A stretch of DNA of 64,000 nucleotides from Halostreptopolyspora alba. GTDB taxonomy: Bacteria > Actinomycetota > Actinomycetes > Streptosporangiales > Streptosporangiaceae. The DNA lies in assembly GCA_003725585.1 (NCBI GenBank), contig RJMB01000002.1, positions 62,001-126,000 on the forward strand, given 5' to 3'. Shown here one piece after another: positions 33,957 to 42,673 of this stretch (positions are counted from its first letter, which is position 1; each line of letters starts with the position of its first letter). The translations under genes and the position numbers were made by a program. The notes below the pieces were generated by a model. The model was not told the origin of the DNA, did no database searches, and saw only the letters and a program-made list of their open reading frames with translations.

Positions 33957-35252
33957 ATGGCAGGCTCCGCCCCAGGGGCGAAACCCGGGGAAGCCGGAGA
34001 GACCGGAGCGAGCGGTTGGCGACTGGTCAGGACGAACGGTCCTTTCCGAGCGCTTCTCTTCTCACGCACGGTGTCCTTCACCGGCGAAGCCGTCGGCCTC
34101 GTGGCGCTGATGCTCTTCGTGGCGGACTCCACCGGGCAGGCGCTCGCGGTGTCCGTGCTGCTCCTCGTGGGGGACTTCGCGCCCGCCCTGCTGGGGCCGA
34201 TCACCGGCGCGGTCAGCGACCGGTTCGATCTCAGGCGGGTGATGGTCGCCTGTGAGGTCGCGCAGGGGGCCGCACTGCTGCTGATCGCGCTCACCCTGCC
34301 GCCGCTCCCGCTCCTCCTGCTGCTCGTCGCGGCCCGGGCGGTCGCCGGACAGGTGTTCCTGCCCGCCTCGCGCGCGGCGGTACCGGCGCTGGTGCGCGGG
34401 CGCGAGCTGGAATCGGCCAACTCCACCGTCGGGTTCGGCACCAACGGAGCCGAGGCCCTCGGCCCGCTGGTCGCCGCCGCGCTGTTCCCCTTCATCGGTG
34501 TCCCGGGCGTGCTCATCGGCGCCGCGCTGTCGTACCTGTTCTCGGCGGTGCTGCTACGGCTGGCGCTGCGGCCCATCCCTCCGCGGCCGCGCGGGGAGGA
34601 CGAGGGGGCGACGACGCTACTGGCCGACGCCAAGGAGGGGCTCGGCCACATCTGGCGGGCCGCGCCGGTGCGGGTCATCGCGCTGGGATTCTGCGCCGTG
34701 GTGGCCTGCAACGGGATCGACGACGTGGCGCTGGTCCTGCTGGCCAAGGACACCTTCCGGGCGGGCGACTCCGCGGTCGGGTTGCTGCTAGGCGCGGTCG
34801 GCATCGGCCTGGTGGCCGGCTACGCGCTCCTCGCGCAGCTGGGGACGCGCGCGTCGATGCCGCTGTTGCTCATCGCCGGCTTCGCGATCAGCAGCGCGGG
34901 CAACCTGCTGACCGGTCTGGCCTGGGCGGTCGCCGCGGCGTTCGCGCTACAGGCGGTCCGTGGCATCGGCATCGCCGCGATGGACGTCGCCACCAACACG
35001 CTGCTACAGCGGCTGGTGCCGGCGACGATGCTCGGCCGCGTGTTCGGCAACCTCTACGGGGCCGTGGGGGTGGCCGCGGGTGTGTCCTACATCGGTGGCG
35101 GCCTGCTGCTGGACGCCACCTCGGCTCCGGTGTCGTTGATGGTCGCCGGCGGCGGCGGGCTGGTCGCCACGGCCGGAGTCGCCCTGGTGCTGCCCCGGAT
35201 GCTGCGCGGGGCCGACAGTACGAGCCCGGGGGAGGCGACGGAGAAGGCGTAG
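33957..35252 (+). CDS. MFS exporter, DHA-type
   Basis: About 431 residues with 12 predicted spans and MFS motifs such as GAVSDRFDLRRVMV after span 2 and the matching C-half region. It is like enterobactin/macrolide-exporter (TIGR00900, MFS_3) type proteins. ATG 33957 is chosen; an earlier TTG 33888 would add a non-transporter leader. The 260 bases before it hold no other gene. The substrate is unknown; context (between acyl-CoA dehydrogenase and gdhA) does not help. Confidence 0.85.
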   Translation: MAGSAPGAKPGEAGETGASGWRLVRTNGPFRALLFSRTVSFTGEAVGLVALMLFVADSTGQALAVSVLLLVGDFAPALLGPITGAVSDRFDLRRVMVACEVAQGAALLLIALTLPPLPLLLLLVAARAVAGQVFLPASRAAVPALVRGRELESANSTVGFGTNGAEALGPLVAAALFPFIGVPGVLIGAALSYLFSAVLLRLALRPIPPRPRGEDEGATTLLADAKEGLGHIWRAAPVRVIALGFCAVVACNGIDDVALVLLAKDTFRAGDSAVGLLLGAVGIGLVAGYALLAQLGTRASMPLLLIAGFAISSAGNLLTGLAWAVAAAFALQAVRGIGIAAMDVATNTLLQRLVPATMLGRVFGNLYGAVGVAAGVSYIGGGLLLDATSAPVSLMVAGGGGLVATAGVALVLPRMLRGADSTSPGEATEKA

Positions 35253-35444
35253 GGACCCGCGCGGTGAAGAGCCGGGGGTGGGTGACGGCCGCGCGCACAC
35301 CACACGAAACTTCGGCATACTGGATACACATCGGTTCGGCTGGGCGCCACCCGTGGGGCGGCCGCGTGAGGGCGCGGCCCGAGGTGTCACGATGGCAACG
35401 GTCGGCGGGACAGCCCCGTGCCGCGCGGTGTGTGCCGGACGTAG

Positions 35445-36824
<1,380 letters not shown>

Positions 36825-36843
36825 GGGCGTGCCCATAGGCGGC

Positions 36844-36897
36844 GATCGTGAAGTTCTGCCTACTTTCACGCGCCAGAAGAGTCAGAACAGCACGATC
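36844..36897. repeat. 54-base imperfect inverted repeat after gdhA
   Basis: Arms GATCGTGAAGTTCTG (36844-36858) and CAGAACAGCACGATC (36883-36897) match at 13 of 15 positions, around a 24-base middle. It is AT-richer than its surroundings, sits 20 bases after the gdhA stop and precedes a separate strong terminator. It may be a folded RNA element or a short dispersed repeat. Confidence 0.55.
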
Positions 36898-36909
36898 ACC
36901 TGTCGAAAC

Positions 36910-36946
36910 GGCCGCCCCCGGGATCACCCCAATCCCGGAGGCGGCC
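36910..36946 (+). terminator. gdhA terminator
   Basis: A 14-bp stem with one central mismatch (GGCCGCC / CCGGGAT and complements) and a short loop, 86 bases past the gdhA stop. Confidence 0.75.
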
Positions 36947-37086
36947 CCGGCCACCACATCGCCAACCCCTCGCACCGATGTGGCGACCCACCACGCCGCT
37001 GTCACTGCCTTACAACTGCGGCGTGGAGACTCCACGGGAACCGTGAGACCGTGTCACTCCCGCATGGCGGGCGGCGGGGACCGGAT

Positions 37087-37293
37087 TCACGGTCGGGGAT
37101 TCCGAGAGGGCCACTGGTTTTCCCCTCGCACGGAATCGCGCAGGGCGTAGACGTCGCCCTTGCCGAACAGGCGCCACCCGTTGGGATCGGTGACATAGGG
37201 GATGCGTCCCGCCCGAGCCCACCGACGCATCGTGGAGGGGGCGATTCCCAGTTCGCTGGCCGCCTCCCCGGTGGAGAGCACAAGAAAGTTCAT
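37087..37293 (-). CDS. small MerR/excisionase-like HTH protein
   Basis: About 68 residues from ATG 37293 (a longer open frame from 37428 is possible). It is a single helix-turn-helix of the excisionase/MerR type: LSTGEAASELGIAPSTMRRWARAGRIPYVTDPNG followed by WRLFGKGDVYALRD, here quoted in part. BldC and phage excisionases share this layout. It stands alone at the edge of an accessory stretch, facing away from the XRE gene. Whether it is a developmental regulator or a remnant of a mobile element cannot be decided. Confidence 0.75.
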   Translation of the reverse strand: MNFLVLSTGEAASELGIAPSTMRRWARAGRIPYVTDPNGWRLFGKGDVYALRDSVRGENQWPSRNPRP

Positions 37294-37575
37294 GTCCCAA
37301 TACGGGGTGTTCACCTCGGGGGAGTTCACCGGCGAACCCCCTGACTGGCCCGGACCCTCAGGTGGGACCGTGCGGCACGACGACGTTCCACGACGAGCGG
37401 GTAGGGCCGGATTCGCGCGCTCCGGCATGGTGGCAGACTGAGCACCGTCATCAGCTCCTATCTAGCTGGTGGCCACGCCCCCGGACGGCCCACCCGTCGC
37501 GGGGGTCTTCTGATCTAGCGTCGCGGGATGTGGCCGTGTCACAAAGAATCTGCCGCAGTGATGCAACGAAACAAC

Positions 37576-37588
37576 TAGCATTGCAACA
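37576..37588 (+). promoter_or_regulatory. probable leaderless promoter of the XRE gene
   Basis: TAGCAT at 37576-37581 lies six bases before the ATG at 37588, so transcription should start at or next to the A of the start codon; no ribosome site is seen. TGCAAC occurs at 37562-37567 and 37582-37587 flanking it and may be a binding repeat. Confidence 0.5.
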
Positions 37589-38361
37589 TGGCTGGACTTC
37601 GGTTTGCAGACTGTCTTAAAGAGTTGCGCGATGTCGCGGGATGGACCTTGCGAGACCTTGCGGACGAGTTACGGGTCACAGCAAGCACGCTGTCTCGTTG
37701 GGAGCGAGAACAGACCACACCGAGACGGGACGACGTAGAGAAACTGGATGGGATTCTTGGTGCTCACGGACGGCTTTTGCGTCTCTGGACGTCTCAGACG
37801 TCAGGCTCGTCTCTGCCTCCGTGGATGCAAGACGCCGCGAAGCTCATGGCCGAAGCCGTGGCGATTGAGTGCTTCTCTCCAGTGCTCGTACCAGGGATGT
37901 TGCAGTGCTCGGAGTATGCCGAAATGGTCTTCCGATATGGACAACCGTTAGAGCGGCCCGATGAAATCCGGCGCTTGGCGAAAGTACGTGGCGGACGATA
38001 TGAGCAGCTGCAACAAGGGAGAGATCCTTTAGTTAGTGCCGTTGTCCCGATGACAGCACTAACACGAGTGTCGGAGCCCATACGGAAGGCTCAGGCTGAT
38101 CATTTGTGTAAGGTCGTGGACAGAGGCCGGGTAACGATGTGCCTCGTCCCGGAGGACGCTCTACTAATCGGGATCACATCCCCGCTTGTCCTTGTGCGTC
38201 TCGCGGACGGGGGGAGAGCGGGCACGACGGATCATGTATCCGGTAACTTCCTCCTGGACGAGTCAACAGACTGGGCACGGCTGGACGAGATAACCAGGTA
38301 CGCCTACGCCGTTGCACTCCCCCCTCATCAGTCGCGCGACATGCTAGGAGAGCTGCGATGA
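37588..38361 (+). CDS. XRE-family regulator with DUF5753
   Basis: A 257-residue protein. Residues ~5-60 are an XRE helix-turn-helix (CLKELRDVAGWTLRDLADEL, STLSRWEREQTTPRRD); the remainder is DUF5753, with ECFSPVLVPGMLQCSEYAEMVF and the end LPPHQSRDMLGEL. Its codons use A and T more often at third positions than the neighbours, hinting at later arrival. The stop overlaps a DUF397 gene (ATGA). Such XRE/DUF397 pairs are abundant in Streptomyces-like bacteria, where some act in development or as toxin-antitoxin-like modules. Confidence 0.93.
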   Translation: MAGLRFADCLKELRDVAGWTLRDLADELRVTASTLSRWEREQTTPRRDDVEKLDGILGAHGRLLRLWTSQTSGSSLPPWMQDAAKLMAEAVAIECFSPVLVPGMLQCSEYAEMVFRYGQPLERPDEIRRLAKVRGGRYEQLQQGRDPLVSAVVPMTALTRVSEPIRKAQADHLCKVVDRGRVTMCLVPEDALLIGITSPLVLVRLADGGRAGTTDHVSGNFLLDESTDWARLDEITRYAYAVALPPHQSRDMLGELR

Positions 38362-38537
38362 CATCCGAATGGCGGAAGTCAACCTATAGCGATACGGGCG
38401 GTCAGTGCGTAGAGTGCCGGTCCAATGAACGGAGGGTGGACGTCCGGGACACCCAGAACCGTGGAACCGGGTACCTTACGTTTCCCGCGTCGGAGTGGTC
38501 CGCGTTCCTCCGCGATATCCAAGACGAACAGCTCTAG
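38358..38537 (+). CDS. DUF397 small protein
   Basis: A 59-residue protein starting at ATG 38358 inside the stop of the XRE gene. It reads MTSEWRKSTYSDTGGQCVEC, with VDVRDTQNRGTGYLTF and a final SEWSAFLRDIQ, the complete DUF397 pattern (WrKSsyS...CVEV...vrDs...l.f....w..f). DUF397 partners of XRE regulators form complexes with them; in some pairs the small protein is toxic or modulates the regulator. The Cys-x2-Cys in CVEC is slightly different from the usual CVEV. Confidence 0.92.
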   Translation: MTSEWRKSTYSDTGGQCVECRSNERRVDVRDTQNRGTGYLTFPASEWSAFLRDIQDEQL

Positions 38538-38835
38538 GCTCCTACGCTCACGACCCCGTACCCGTATGCTCCGGTGTGCGGGGCTTTCGTGGGTCCTAAA
38601 CGGCAGCGTCGGGTACACGGAACGATGCCGGTTGGTGTTGTGGTGTCGCGTCCTGGTTCGTGTAGGCGGGGGTGGTTTCGCTGTGCTCAGGTTTAAGGGT
38701 GGAGCGGGGTATCCGTGATTCGTCGTTGCGGAAACCGGTGATGCGCGAGTTTTGGGGTGTGTGGGTGTTTTGTCGGTTTTTCGAGAAGTGGTGAAAACAG
38801 CCCTGTCAGGCTTGTAGGATCGCAGGTCATCAAGG
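38538..38835 (+). other. non-coding stretch with putative CRISPR leader
   Basis: About 300 bases with no convincing gene. The last 90 bases before the first CRISPR repeat turn AT-rich, with TTTTGTCGGTTTTTCGAGAA and GTGGTGAAAACAGCC-like text, as in type I-E leader sequences of actinomycetes. The rest shows nothing recognisable. Confidence 0.45.
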
Positions 38836-38924
38836 GTGCTCCCCGCGCACGCGGGGATGGTCCCCCCTCACAACAACGCCCCGGCGAAGGTTCTCGGTGC
38901 TCCCCGCGCACGCGGGGATGGTCC
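38836..38924 (+). CRISPR. two-repeat orphan type I-E CRISPR array
   Basis: Two identical 28-base repeats (38836-38863 and 38897-38924) that begin GTGCTCCCCGCGCACGCGGG and end ATGGTCC, separated by one 33-base spacer. The 61-base period and the repeat's GCG-palindrome are exactly those of actinobacterial type I-E arrays. An AT-rich leader lies on the left, so the array reads rightward. No third repeat occurs at the next expected position (38958) and no cas gene is in the window. Either a decayed array or a small array served by Cas proteins encoded elsewhere. Confidence 0.85.
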
Positions 38925-39071
38925 ACCGTCCCGGCCTGCTCTTCCCGTCCCGGTGTCCCGCGTGGGGCGCCCGGGCGGGGTGGGACGGGTCCAGGTACCA
39001 GATCCCCGATGACGCTTCGGAGTTCGGGGTCCACGAGCGTGGCCGCGCGTGGCGCGCTACCGTTTTGCGGT

Positions 39072-39707
39072 GTGGCCACCGAACCCGCCCCGAAGAACCA
39101 GACCGTTCCGCCCCGTCGCAGCCCCGAGCGCCGGCGCGCCATCCTCGACGCCGCCGACGCGGTGATCCAACGGGACGGGCCGGACGCCTCCATGTCGGCC
39201 ATCGCGGCCGAAGCCGGCATCAGCAAACCGATCCTCTACCGCCACTTCGGCGACAAGAGCGGGCTGTACCGGGCGCTCGCGGAGCGTCACGTCGACCCCC
39301 TCGTCGACCGCGTCCGGTCCGAGCTGTACGGCGACGACGACCTGGAGCGGCGCACCCGGGCCACGGTCGGGGTCTACCTGCAGATGATCGGCCGTAACCT
39401 CAACCTGTACCGGTTCCTCATGGACCGAGCCACGGCCGAGGACCCACGAACCCGCGGCCACCTCGGGCTCATGGTGCGCCGGATGGCCGAGGACCTGGCC
39501 GAGGCCCTGGTCGACCGCGGGTTCTACGACGACCAGCTGCGCGCCCAGCTCGTCGCGCACGGCGTTGTCGGGATGGTGCAGTCCGCGGGGGAGTGGTGGC
39601 TGGGACACCCGGAGGTCGCCTCCGAGGACGTGATCGAGGACCTGGTCGCCGCGGTCGTCGGTGCGATCAGTGGGCAGCGGAGCGCCGGGGCGGGGCCGCC
39701 GGGCTAG
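39072..39707 (+). CDS. TetR-family transcriptional regulator
   Basis: About 211 residues from GTG 39072. The HTH (residues ~20-65) reads RRRAILDAADAVIQRDG and SAIAAEAGISKPILYRHFGDK, and the C-terminal helical domain resembles TetR_C regulators of lipid metabolism (LYRFLMDRA, AGEWWLGHPE). No ribosome site is visible before the GTG, so the message may be leaderless. It ends 9 bases before the damaged lacI gene, which could once have been cotranscribed with it. Confidence 0.9.
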   Translation: MATEPAPKNQTVPPRRSPERRRAILDAADAVIQRDGPDASMSAIAAEAGISKPILYRHFGDKSGLYRALAERHVDPLVDRVRSELYGDDDLERRTRATVGVYLQMIGRNLNLYRFLMDRATAEDPRTRGHLGLMVRRMAEDLAEALVDRGFYDDQLRAQLVAHGVVGMVQSAGEWWLGHPEVASEDVIEDLVAAVVGAISGQRSAGAGPPG

Positions 39708-39716
39708 GCTGGGGCC

Positions 39717-40482
39717 GTGAGCAACGGCAGACCGCCCACCAGCCACGACGTCGCCCGGCTGGCCGGGGTTTCGCGGTCGACGGTCTCGCTGGTGTTCCGT
39801 GGGGCCGCCAGTGGGCGGATCGGTGAACGCACCCAGCGGGCCGTCGTGGACGCCGCACGCCAGCTCGGGTTCCGGCCCAACGCCGACGCCCGGCGGCTGC
39901 GGACCGGAGGTCCGCCCATGGTGCTCATCCCCGTCCCCGACATCGTGAACCCGTTCTTCGCCCGGGTCTTCACCGGGGCGCGTACCGCGGCTCGCGAATC
40001 AGGGTTCCAGGTGGTGCTCTCCGTCCAGCGCGACCTGGACTCGGTCGCGGCCGACGTGGCGGGCCAGCGGATCGACGCCGTGCTCGCGTGCTCGCTGCGG
40101 GACGGCGGCCGGCCGTTGGAGGACCCCGTCCCCGTGGTCGTGCTGGACGCCGAACCGCCGCCGGGCCAGGGCTCGGTGCGAGTCGACATCGCACCGGCAC
40201 TGACCGGCCTGGTGGAACACCTGCACCGGCTCGGCCACCGTTCCATCGCCCACCTGCGCTCCGAGGTGCGCACCGCCACCTTCCGCGAACGGGCCGAGGC
40301 CGTCGACGCCGCCTGCGCGCGACGCGGCATGACCCGCACCTACACCTCCTGTGCCCTGGACATCCACGCCGCCCGCGAGGCGGTCGCGGCGCTGCTGCCG
40401 GCGCCGACGGGGCCGAGCGGGTGCGGCTTCCCACGCGGCTGCTCATCAGGGACTCCACCGCTTCTCCGGGCGCTGCGGCGCC
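39717..40482 (+). pseudogene. LacI-family regulator with internal out-of-frame deletion
   Basis: Residues 1-232 are a normal LacI protein: HTH SHDVARLAGVSRSTVSLVFRG, then the periplasmic-binding-like core (VLIPVPDIVNPFFARVF, VVVLDAEPPPG, LGHRSIAHLRS). After ALLPAPTG the frame turns into Cys/Pro/Arg-rich nonsense, but in another frame (codons from 40415) the typical LacI C-terminal tail ERVRLPTRLLIRDSTA appears. About 85-90 codons of the effector-binding domain (estimate from family length) are therefore missing and the remaining tail is shifted. A protein of 311 residues could be made with an intact DNA-binding domain but no working effector domain. Confidence 0.8.
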
Positions 40483-40525
40483 GCGCGCTGACCCCCGCCG
40501 CCGATGTCCGCTCCGTCCCCGGGCC

Positions 40526-40600
40526 GCCGCCCACGCGCAGCGACAGCAGTGCCGCGGTGACGTGGGGTTTACGGAGCAGGGCCAGATACGACCGCGGCAC
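40526..40600 (-). pseudogene. N-terminal remnant of an MFS transporter
   Basis: On the minus strand, GTG 40600 (preceded by GAAGG) begins VPRSYLALLRKPHVTAALLS, text typical of the first residues of actinomycete MFS exporters (RsYLaLLrtPhv...L). After about 25 residues the similarity stops abruptly and the frame becomes Gly/Arg/Pro-rich. It faces the damaged lacI gene tail to tail, so a deletion probably removed most of this gene as well. A 20-base palindrome lies just upstream. Confidence 0.45.
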
Positions 40601-40638
40601 GCGCGCACCTTCGGTCGGCGGTACGGGCGGGAACCGGG

Positions 40639-40658
40639 GAAGTACTACGTAGTACTTC
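40639..40658. promoter_or_regulatory. perfect 20-base palindrome GAAGTACTACGTAGTACTTC
   Basis: Exactly symmetric and AT-rich in a GC-rich stretch, 39 bases upstream of the MFS-remnant start. It has the form of an operator for a TetR, MarR or GntR dimer; the neighbouring TetR gene at 39.1 kb is a candidate binder. Confidence 0.6.
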
Positions 40659-40759
40659 GGGTGCGCGGCAGGCTCGCACATCCACGGATCACCCGACAAG
40701 GCGATGCTTCGATGGCTCGTGTCACCACGGTCGGGGCGGGTGGCCACGAGCGGAGCCCC

Positions 40760-41611
40760 TCAGGGCTTGCGCAGCACCCCGCCGTACTCGAAGAAGTCCT
40801 TGCCCAGGCGGGAGCTCCCCTCGAAGGGCTTGAGGTCGTCCGGAACCGGCGGCAGGGGCGGTTGGTCGGGGTCGGGCCGCCAGTCGGCGATGTCGCACAG
40901 GCCCGGTTCGACCGGTTCCAGATCCCGCAACCACGCGTCGAGGACGTCGGGGGTGCGGGTCTTCCACGGCATCCCGAAATCCTTGGCGGCCGCGTTCGAC
41001 CTCTCCGCCATGTCGCGGTCCTCGGAGACCACGTGCGAGATCGCGAGGTAGCTGCCGGACGGTACGCGCTCCAGGGGGCCGTGGACGGCGCGCCGGGCCT
41101 CCTCGTCGTCGGGGATGCCGTGGGGCACGGAGAACATCAACACCGCCACCGGTTGGTCGAAGTCGATCAGTCGGTGGGTCTCGGGGTGGTCCAGGATCTG
41201 CTCGGGTCGGGTCATGTCGGCGGTGATGACCGTCGTGTTGGCGTCCTCGACGAGCAGCGCCTCACCGTGGGCCAGCACGACGGGATCGATGTCGACGTAG
41301 ACCACGCGCGCGCCGGACTGGAACCGCTGGGCGACCTGGTGCACGTTGTTGTCCGTGGGAAGCCCCGAGCCCAGGTCCAGAAACTGGGTGATCCCGGCCT
41401 CGGCGGCCAGGTAGCGCACCGCCCGGTAGAGGTACAACCGGTTCTGCCGCGCGATGTCCAGGCCCTCGGGGAACCGCCTGAACCCCTCACGGGCGCCCTC
41501 GCGGTCCACCTCGTAGTTGTCCTTGCCGCCCAGGCAGTAGCCGTACACCCGCGCCGCGGTGGGGCGGTCGGTGGCCACCCGCGGCGGGGTGGAGTCGCTG
41601 TCCTCGGTCAC
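40760..41611 (-). CDS. SAM-dependent methyltransferase, DUF574 family
   Basis: About 283 residues. It opens with TAARVYGYCLGGKDNYEVDREGA, the DUF574 (Methyltransf_19) signature, followed by the SAM-binding motif FLDLGSGLPTDNNVHQVAQ and VVYVDIDPVVLAHG. These proteins occur in many copies in Streptomyces-like genomes with unknown substrates. GTG 41611 has GAGGAG a short distance upstream; the longer open frame is not used. No biosynthetic partners are next to it. Confidence 0.92.
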   Translation of the reverse strand: MTEDSDSTPPRVATDRPTAARVYGYCLGGKDNYEVDREGAREGFRRFPEGLDIARQNRLYLYRAVRYLAAEAGITQFLDLGSGLPTDNNVHQVAQRFQSGARVVYVDIDPVVLAHGEALLVEDANTTVITADMTRPEQILDHPETHRLIDFDQPVAVLMFSVPHGIPDDEEARRAVHGPLERVPSGSYLAISHVVSEDRDMAERSNAAAKDFGMPWKTRTPDVLDAWLRDLEPVEPGLCDIADWRPDPDQPPLPPVPDDLKPFEGSSRLGKDFFEYGGVLRKP

Positions 41612-41779
41612 TCGGGGCTCCTCGACTGAACGGGGGACGCCGCGAAGCCGCGCGCTTCCCGGGGAGAGACGGCTCTCGGCTCTCGACACTGGGTACCACG
41701 AACCGTGGCACCGTTCACCGAGCATGGTATGCCTCACCCGTGGCGGACGGCGATCCCAAGGGGCGCCGGCGGCCGGGGC

Positions 41780-42577
41780 TCACCCCTCCCGCACGTTCTC
41801 CACCGCCGTGCTCATGAGTTCCTGGAGCCGCTCCAGTTCCTCCTCGTCCGGGGTGGCGTCCTCCTCCAGCACGCTGTCATCCTCGAGTAGCTCCCGGAGC
41901 CGCTCGGTCGGGTCGTCGCTGGACAGCTCGGGCGTCTCGAAAGTGGGGGAGCCGTCGTCCAACACGAGCTCGGTGGTGGCGATCAGGACGTCGTCGACCG
42001 TGGTCACCGCCGTGCGGACGGTGCTGTCGACCCCGTCGACGGACACCTCGACGGCCAGGCCCAGGAAGTCCCTTGGCATCCCGTCCAGCTCGAAGGTCGC
42101 CATCCGTAGCTCTCCCTCCTGCTCGTCGACGGTGACGGTCGCCTCGGAGCACTCCTCCACCTGGGCCTCGGCGCTGTCCGGAGCGAGTGGTCCCTCGCCG
42201 ATGTCGCCGCCGTCCATCAGGACGTGGCTGTAGATCGGATCGCTGAGCGAGGAGTCCCCCTCCTCCTTACTGGCGACGTGGCCTTCGACGTTGTAGGGGC
42301 CGGCCGTGTGCGCGGTCGGGTTCTCCAGGTGCTCCGCGCACTCGCTCGGGCTGACCTCACTGAACTCGTTGCTGGGCATCCAGGAGGACCACGGGTCGTT
42401 CAGCTCGTCGTGGTCGAGCTCGGTCAACTCGTAGTCCTCTGGGTAGTCCCCCGTGGTGAGCAGGAGCCCGCGAAGCTCACTACTGGGACGGACCTGAGGG
42501 TCGGACACCCCGCAGGAGGAGAGCGGAACCAGGACGAGAGCGACCACGGCGCACCACGGGAGTCGACGTCCGAACAT
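41780..42577 (-). CDS. lipoprotein of unknown function
   Basis: A 265-residue exported protein with a signal peptide ending in LSSC (Cys near residue 22). The mature part is acidic and begins with a LLLTTGDYPEDYELTELD segment, seen in actinomycete lipoproteins of the PknH-sensor-like/DUF5642 sort. The last ~60 residues are very rich in Asp/Glu and Leu and may form a helix. It lies alone between two genes on the same strand. Confidence 0.82.
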   Translation of the reverse strand: MFGRRLPWCAVVALVLVPLSSCGVSDPQVRPSSELRGLLLTTGDYPEDYELTELDHDELNDPWSSWMPSNEFSEVSPSECAEHLENPTAHTAGPYNVEGHVASKEEGDSSLSDPIYSHVLMDGGDIGEGPLAPDSAEAQVEECSEATVTVDEQEGELRMATFELDGMPRDFLGLAVEVSVDGVDSTVRTAVTTVDDVLIATTELVLDDGSPTFETPELSSDDPTERLRELLEDDSVLEEDATPDEEELERLQELMSTAVENVREG

Positions 42578-42673
42578 GGAGAAATGGTCGCATTCGGCGT
42601 CGCCGTGTGAACCCTCCGTGGCGGCCGAGGAGGTGTCCGATTCCGGCCGCCGACCGAAGGCGGACCGCCTCCC

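Noticed and set aside
38952..38985. Possible third CRISPR repeat
   Set aside because: The text at the position expected from the 61-base period (38958) does not match the repeat beyond general GC-richness.
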